Positions 52,707-64,000 of a DNA stretch of 64,000 nucleotides are shown here, one piece after another (the stretch's first letter is position 1; every line of letters starts with the position of its first letter). Under the pieces are notes generated by a model. It worked only from the letters and a program-made list of their open reading frames with translations. It did not search any database and had not been told where the DNA came from. The stretch is from assembly GCF_002483225.1 (NCBI RefSeq), contig NZ_DLHL01000027.1, forward strand, positions 1 to 64,000, given 5' to 3'. The translations under genes were made by a program, and so were the position numbers. The stretch comes from Gemmatimonas sp. UBA7669. Its GTDB lineage: Bacteria > Gemmatimonadota > Gemmatimonadetes > Gemmatimonadales > Gemmatimonadaceae.

Positions 52707-54143
52707 CTAGCTGTCGGTGTCTCGGTCCTGAGCGGAGTCGGCGAGTTTGTGTCGTCGGAGCTTGACGTAGAGGCTCTGACGGCTGACGCCGAGGACTTCG
52801 GCGGCGGAGGTGCGGTTGTCGTTGGTGAGTTCGAGCGCCGCTTCGATGAAGTGCCGTTCCACGAGATCGACGGTGTCGCGCACCAGGTCGGGCAGGGACA
52901 CGCGGCCGACGAGCGTCGTAAGTTCTTCGACGGCGCGGGTCAGGTCACGCGCGCCCTGCGGCCCACCGGCAAGGCGGCGGCCGATATCGCGAATGGAGAA
53001 GCCGATGCAGGGCTCTTCGCCCTCAGGCACCCACACGGCGGAAACTTCCACCTCAGACTGATGCCCGAGCGCGCCGAAGGCGGAGGTGGCCATCAGGCGC
53101 ACCGCGCCGTTCTTGCGCAGCATGGAAAGGAACACGCCGAAGTCGGCGCCGGGCCGCCCGATGTAGGTCGACAGCGCCTGATCGCGGACCTGTTCTTCGG
53201 TGGCGACTTCGGCGATGTCGAGGAAGGCGCGATTGGCGGCCAGGATACCACCTTCGAGGTCGGTGACCACGAAGGCATCGGGCGAGCGCTCGATGAGGTC
53301 GAGGACGCGCGATGGAGCCTGTCCCCCCATGGCCGGTCCACCTTCCGTCGCAATCGGCGAGAGGCGGAGCAGCAGCAAGGTGGACGATTCCTGACGGAAG
53401 CAACTGGCGGACGCGTGGTAGCCGCGTCCTCCCTGCAGCGTGAGGGCCGTTTCGCCCGCTCGCCCGGCGCTCCGCGCGGAAGAGAGCAGGTCCTCAACCA
53501 CGCGGATGCTCGCGGCGTCGACGCCGAAGGGGAAGTTGCGCCCAACGAGCTTGTCGGTGGCTTCGCCAAAGATCTGACCGGCTGCGGCGTTGGCGTCGAG
53601 CACCTTGAGGTTGGTGGCGTCGAGCACGAGGATGCCGTCGCTGGCCAGCTGGAAGAGCAGGCGATAGCGCGTTTCGACGTGACGCATGCGCCAGTAGTCG
53701 CGCTCCATGGCCTGCTGCGCTTCGACCAGACGTTGCTGCAACGTGGACACGTTGCGCATGTCGCGGCCGACGGCGACGAGTGAGCCTCCCGGTCCGAGAC
53801 GCAGCGCGGTGTAGGCGATGGGCAGTTCGGACACTTCGGCCAGCAGGTGATTGACCTGCCGGCGCTTGGAGACGCCCTGGTTGGCGGCTTCCTTGATGAG
53901 GGTGTCGATCTTGCCGCGCGACTCCGAAGTGACGGTGTCGATCCACGAGCGGCCCACCCAATGTGTGGCCTCTTCGAGATGCGAGTCCCCGCCAGCAGAC
54001 AGGGCCACGTCGCGAATGACGCCCGCACCGTCCATGACCAACGCAATATCCCCGGCAACCGCCAGCAGGGCGGCTGCGGTACTCGGATCGAGAGCGCTGG
54101 AGGCGGGATTACTCCCGGCGAAGGTCTTGATGGAGCTGGCCAC
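52707..54143 (-). CDS. ppsR: PpsR/CrtJ photosynthesis transcriptional repressor
   Basis: 478 residues from GTG 54143 (34 bases inside aerR). Three PAS-type regions (about 25-130, 155-270, 280-400), a Q-linker helix (STLQQRLVEAQQAMERDYWR) between the first two, and a C-terminal FIS-type helix-turn-helix (RTSAAEVLGVSRQSLYVKL). PpsR represses bch and puf/puc genes under oxygen. Cys248 and Cys379 are the only cysteines I find. The DNA-binding helix has Ser where purple-bacterial CrtJ has a redox Cys. Confidence 0.94.
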   Translation of the reverse strand: MASSIKTFAGSNPASSALDPSTAAALLAVAGDIALVMDGAGVIRDVALSAGGDSHLEEATHWVGRSWIDTVTSESRGKIDTLIKEAANQGVSKRRQVNHLLAEVSELPIAYTALRLGPGGSLVAVGRDMRNVSTLQQRLVEAQQAMERDYWRMRHVETRYRLLFQLASDGILVLDATNLKVLDANAAAGQIFGEATDKLVGRNFPFGVDAASIRVVEDLLSSARSAGRAGETALTLQGGRGYHASASCFRQESSTLLLLRLSPIATEGGPAMGGQAPSRVLDLIERSPDAFVVTDLEGGILAANRAFLDIAEVATEEQVRDQALSTYIGRPGADFGVFLSMLRKNGAVRLMATSAFGALGHQSEVEVSAVWVPEGEEPCIGFSIRDIGRRLAGGPQGARDLTRAVEELTTLVGRVSLPDLVRDTVDLVERHFIEAALELTNDNRTSAAEVLGVSRQSLYVKLRRHKLADSAQDRDTDS

Positions 54144-54978
54144 GGGCGGCTGATCCTTTTTCGGACGCAGGTTCAGCCGGGGCGTTGGCGCGCGCCGCAG
54201 CAAGGAGGGCGCGCGCCACCTTGGGAACCGACCGGGTGTCCGCCGCAAAGGCGTCTGCACCCAGTTCTCTTGCCAGATTGGGATTCTTGGCGATGGGCTG
54301 CCCGCCGACCATGACCTGCACGTTGGGGTTGCGAGACGCCGCCCGCAGGCGGCGAATGTCGTTCCGCAGTTTCGGCAGGCGGTTGTCGGTGCCCACCGAG
54401 AAGCCGATCACATCATACCATTGTGTCGCGACAATGGAAGCGAGGTCGGCGTCCGACCACGGGGCACCAACGAGCACCTGCCATCCATCGCGGATGAGGA
54501 ACTCCCCGACCATGATGAGTCCGAAGGTATGCTGCTCGCCGCTCATGCAGCTGAGCAGCACGCTGCCGACAGGCTCATGGCGCTCGGCATCGCCAAGAAA
54601 CGCCGGGGAGAGGCTGCGCAGCAAGCGCTGCATGCGCCCCATGGCCATGGTCACTTCGACGAAATCCACCTCGTCGGACTCCCACATCTCCCCGAGCCGT
54701 CGGGCGGCGGGGGCCAGCAGGTCGAGAAACACCGTTTCAATGGTGCAGCCGTCCTGCAGGCGTGAGTCGACAAAATGTGCCCCGACGACATCGTCAGGGT
54801 TGCGCAAGGCGTTTACGAAAGCGCGGACGTCTTCGGGCGGCAGATTGCGTGAAACGGCGGATGCTAAAGAAGGAGAAAGCGGCCCCGCCCGATGGCTCTG
54901 CAGCAGGCGCGGCACCAGCTCATTCTGGATCGTCCGTTCGAGACGCTCGCTACGGCGCGAAGTTGAGACGTGATCCAT
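54109..54978 (-). CDS. aerR: AerR/PpaA-type B12-binding antirepressor
   Basis: 289 residues from ATG 54978. After a helical N-terminal region, residues ~135-265 form a cobalamin-binding Rossmann domain: GSVLLSCMSGEQHTFGLIMVGEFLIRDGWQVLVG, then VIGFSVGTDNRLPKLRNDI and VMVGGQPIAKNPNLARELGADAF. His150 in GEQHTFG fits the cobalt-ligand position of AerR. AerR with light-sensitive adenosylcobalamin-type cofactors opposes CrtJ/PpsR in purple bacteria. It overlaps ppsR by 35 bases, an aerR-ppsR couple. Confidence 0.92.
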   Translation of the reverse strand: MDHVSTSRRSERLERTIQNELVPRLLQSHRAGPLSPSLASAVSRNLPPEDVRAFVNALRNPDDVVGAHFVDSRLQDGCTIETVFLDLLAPAARRLGEMWESDEVDFVEVTMAMGRMQRLLRSLSPAFLGDAERHEPVGSVLLSCMSGEQHTFGLIMVGEFLIRDGWQVLVGAPWSDADLASIVATQWYDVIGFSVGTDNRLPKLRNDIRRLRAASRNPNVQVMVGGQPIAKNPNLARELGADAFAADTRSVPKVARALLAAARANAPAEPASEKGSAARGQLHQDLRRE

Positions 54979-55152
54979 TGACGCCTGTTGTCGGTCCCGG
55001 GCAAGAGGACACCGTATCCAGGCCACTGGCGCGGAGGGAAGAGCACGAGCCGAACAACGGCGTACTCCAGGCGCGTGGCAGGTGAGGACGAAGCCCGAGG
55101 GTGAGCTGCAGGATAACGCTTGGACCAGCAAAGTGATATAAGAAATTTTGTC

Positions 55153-55186
55153 TGTCAAGTATGGTTTACGTCAACAATGCTTGACA
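55153..55186. promoter_or_regulatory. Paired PpsR-type half-overlapping operators in the aerR/bchF divergence
   Basis: TGT-N12-ACG (55153-55170) and CGT-N12-ACA (55169-55186) overlap by two bases; each has one mismatch to TGT-N12-ACA. Their outer ends form a perfect 7-bp dyad, TGTCAAG / CTTGACA, 20 bases apart, which also contain TTGACA -35-type hexamers on both strands. Confidence 0.68.
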
Positions 55187-55209
55187 ACTTGTGTTCCGGG
55201 CCGTACTGT
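55181..55209 (+). promoter_or_regulatory. Sigma-70-like promoter of the bchFNBHLM operon
   Basis: TTGACA at 55181-55186, a 17-base spacer and TACTGT at 55204-55209. The -35 is consensus and lies inside the right PpsR-like site. It would give a leader of about 35 bases before bchF, with AAGG at 55242-55245 as ribosome-binding site. Confidence 0.72.
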
Positions 55210-55249
55210 CGAATCACCAGGGCAGCGAACCCCCGGACCAGAAGGCGAG

Positions 55250-57066
<1,817 letters not shown>

Positions 57067-57069
57067 CGC

Positions 57070-58792
57070 ATGGAACTCACGCTCTGGACCTACGAAGGCC
57101 CGCCGCATGTGGGCGCGATGCGTATCGCCACCTCCATGCGCGGTGTGCACTATGTGCTGCACGCGCCGCAGGGCGATACCTACGCCGATCTGCTGTTCAC
57201 CATGATCGAGCGGCGTGATCGTCGGCCACCCGTGACCTACACCACCTTCCAGGCGCGTGACCTGGGTGGCGATACGGCGGAGTTGGTGAAGACGGCGGTG
57301 CGTGATGCCTACGAGCGCTTCCGCCCCGATGCGCTGCTGGTGGGTGAATCCTGCACGGCCGAGCTCATTCAGGATCAGCCGGGCAGCTTGGCGCAGGGCA
57401 TGAATCTCGACGTGCCCGTGGTGCCGCTCGAACTGCCCGCCTACTCCAAGAAGGAGAACTGGGGCGCAAGCGAGACCTTCTATCAGCTCGTGCGCACCAT
57501 CCTGCTGCCCATGGTGCCACCGCCGGGACTCACCCGCGAGCCGCCAGCCACGACCGCGGCGCGGGAAACCCGTCGTCCGCGCGCAAACCTGCTGGGCGCA
57601 ACCGCACTCGGTTTTCGCAATCGCGACGACGTGCGTGAAGTCACCCGGCTGCTGCACGACCTCGGTGTGGACGTGCACGTCTGCGCGCCGCTCCACGCCA
57701 CGGTGGCCGACCTCAAGCGGTTGCTCGAGGCCGACTTCAACATCTGTCTCTATCCCGAGGTCGCGGAAACGACCGCCCGCTGGATGGAGAAGTCCTTCCG
57801 CATGCCGTTTGTGCGCACCGTGCCCATTGGCGTGCTGGCCACCCGCCAGTTCATTCGCGACGTGGCCGAGATGGCCGGCGTGAACGCAGACGCGCTGCTG
57901 GAAGCGGAGCGTGTGGGCGATGCGCAGATGGATGCGAGTCGCTCGCTACTGCCCTGGTACTCACGCTCGGTGGACAGTACCTACCTCACGGGCAAGCGGG
58001 TGTTTGTCTTCGGCGACGCCACGCACGTGCTCGCGGCGGCGCGTATCGCGCGCGACGAGCTGGGCTTCAACGTGGTGGGTGTCGGGACGTACTCGCGCGA
58101 GTATGCGCGCGCCGTGCGCGACTACGCCGCCAGCATCGGTGTCGAGGCGCTCATCAGCGATGACTATCTCGCGGTGGAGCAGCGGGTGAGTGAGCTGGCC
58201 CCGGAACTGGTGCTGGGTACCCAGATGGAGCGGCACATCGCCAAGCGACTCGGCGTGCCCTGCGCAGTGATTTCGGCCCCCATTCACGTGCAGGATGTAC
58301 CAGCGCGGCATTCGCCGCAGATGGGCTTCGAAGGCGCCAACGTGATCTTCGATACCTGGGTGCATCCGCTGATGATGGGGCTCGAGGAGCACCTGCTGCA
58401 CATGTTCCGCGATGACTTCGAGTTCGCGGATGGCGTCGTGCCGTCGCACCTCAGCGGGCACCGCAGCGCCGGGAAGGCAGAGACCTCAGCTGGTGTGACT
58501 GCGGCCCCCGTCGGTGCCATCGCGCCCGCCATGTCGGTGGACGCGACCGACCCGGTAGCACCCGAGGCCGCCAGTGCGGTGGGGCTGACCGAAGAGGAGG
58601 GCGAAGTGCCACTCGACGCGCCGGTGGTGGCGGCGGTGGTCTCCACGCGCTGGATGCCAACGGCCGAAGCGGAGCTCAAGAAGATTCCGTTCTTTGTGCG
58701 CGGCAAGGCCCGTCGCAACACCGAGGCGTACGCGCTGTCGCAGGGCATTGCCGAGATCTCGGTGGACACCCTGTATGATGCGAAGGCGCACT

Positions 58793-58803
<11 letters not shown>
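57070..58803 (+). CDS. bchB: Dark-operative protochlorophyllide reductase subunit B
   Basis: 577 residues, longer than many BchB because of a Pro/Ala-rich linker (about 475-530) before the C-terminal domain ([26 protein letters not shown]). The N-terminal substrate and cluster region has [20 protein letters not shown] and [20 protein letters not shown]. Asp/Cys ligands to the shared cluster fit the family. It overlaps bchH by 11 bases. Confidence 0.96.
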
Positions 58804-63527
<4,724 letters not shown>

Positions 63528-63528
<1 letters not shown>

Positions 63529-64000
63529 TGCCCGCGCCCACCACCATGACTCATTCCCCGACTCCAGGTCCGTCGTTTGATGGAACGCCGCCAGGGGGTT
63601 CGCACGCCGCATCGGTTTCGTACCGCGAGCGGCGGGCCTGGATCGGGGAGTACTTCGACCGCACCGCGGCCGATGCCTGGAAGGCTCTCACGTCAGACGC
63701 TCCGGTGTCGCGCGTGCGCGCCTCCGTGCGCGCCGGTCGTGACACCATGCGCGAAACGCTGCTGAGCTATCTGCCGCCCGACCTGCATGGCATGCGGGTG
63801 CTCGACGCCGGCTGCGGCACGGGCACGGCGGCCATGGCGCTGGCTGAGCGCGGCGCGGAGGTGGTGGCCATCGATCTTTCGCCGACGCTTGTGGAGCATG
63901 CGCAGGAGCGCGCGGAGGCTGCCGGTGCACCGCCCATCGATTTTCGTTCCGGTGACATGCTCGATCCGTCGCTGGGCACGTTCGACTACGTGCTGGCCAT
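63528..64000 (+). CDS. bchM: Mg-protoporphyrin IX O-methyltransferase, 3' end outside window
   Basis: ATG 63528 shares a base with the bchL stop; 157 residues are visible. After a Pro/Thr-rich leader come SYRERRAWIGEYFDRTAADAWKALTSDAPVSRVRASVRAGRD and the SAM motif VLDAGCGTGTAAMALAERGAEVVAIDLS, as in BchM. It methylates the C13 propionate of Mg-protoporphyrin. The frame is open at the right edge. Confidence 0.92.

Overview
This window looks like part of the chromosome of a phototrophic Gemmatimonadota bacterium close to Gemmatimonas. The organism assignment is inference. It rests on high GC, a purple-bacterial-type bacteriochlorophyll block (bchFNBHLM, bchG, pucC, bchP, ppsR, aerR) set in a chromosome rich in lipoproteins with C-terminal-box signals, Mgl-type GTPases and PEP-CTERM proteins, and on a TonB receptor with an N-terminal carboxypeptidase-regulatory-like domain.

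Layout. Positions 1-6100 are accessory: a partial methyltransferase-like gene, a secreted barrel-like protein, a HigBA toxin-antitoxin pair, lipoproteins, a decayed IS5-type transposase and a trypsin-like lipoprotein protease, with lower GC than the rest from about 3.9 to 5.6 kb. Positions 6.1-11.4 kb are housekeeping: SRP RNA, dnaX, ybaB, recR, a roadblock/MglA pair and pgsA. Positions 11.35-14.13 kb carry two PEP-CTERM genes, each behind a sigma-54-like promoter and a shared upstream block, all enclosed by a ~240-bp inverted repeat. Positions 14.1-26.2 kb hold cinA, grpE-dnaJ, a few enzymes and regulators, a transporter, mnmA, a cysteine desulfurase and a tandem pair of zinc-ribbon membrane proteins.

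Positions 26.2-41.7 kb are a corrinoid locus. cobU and cobQ run leftward. A cobalamin riboswitch leads rightward into btuF-btuC-btuD-btuB, a beta-propeller lipoprotein, cbiB, a CobD-like aminotransferase, two tandem cobO paralogs, a CobC-CobT fusion, cobS and a second phosphatase. These genes cover uptake and late assembly; no corrin-ring synthesis genes are present here. Two kynurenine-pathway genes and bshB1 follow.

Positions 44.1-64 kb are the photosynthesis/tetrapyrrole region. One leftward operon runs bchG-pucC-bchP-hemA-hemE-hemF-hemY with gaps or overlaps of a few bases. aerR-ppsR run leftward and bchFNBHL(M) run rightward from a shared divergent promoter. A perfect TGT-N12-ACA PpsR-type site lies just before bchG, and two one-mismatch sites overlapping by two bases sit on the -35 elements of the aerR/bchF divergence. 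Heme precursor supply, Mg-branch enzymes and the B12-binding antirepressor therefore appear to be under one regulator. The neighbouring corrinoid locus would supply the B12 that AerR senses.
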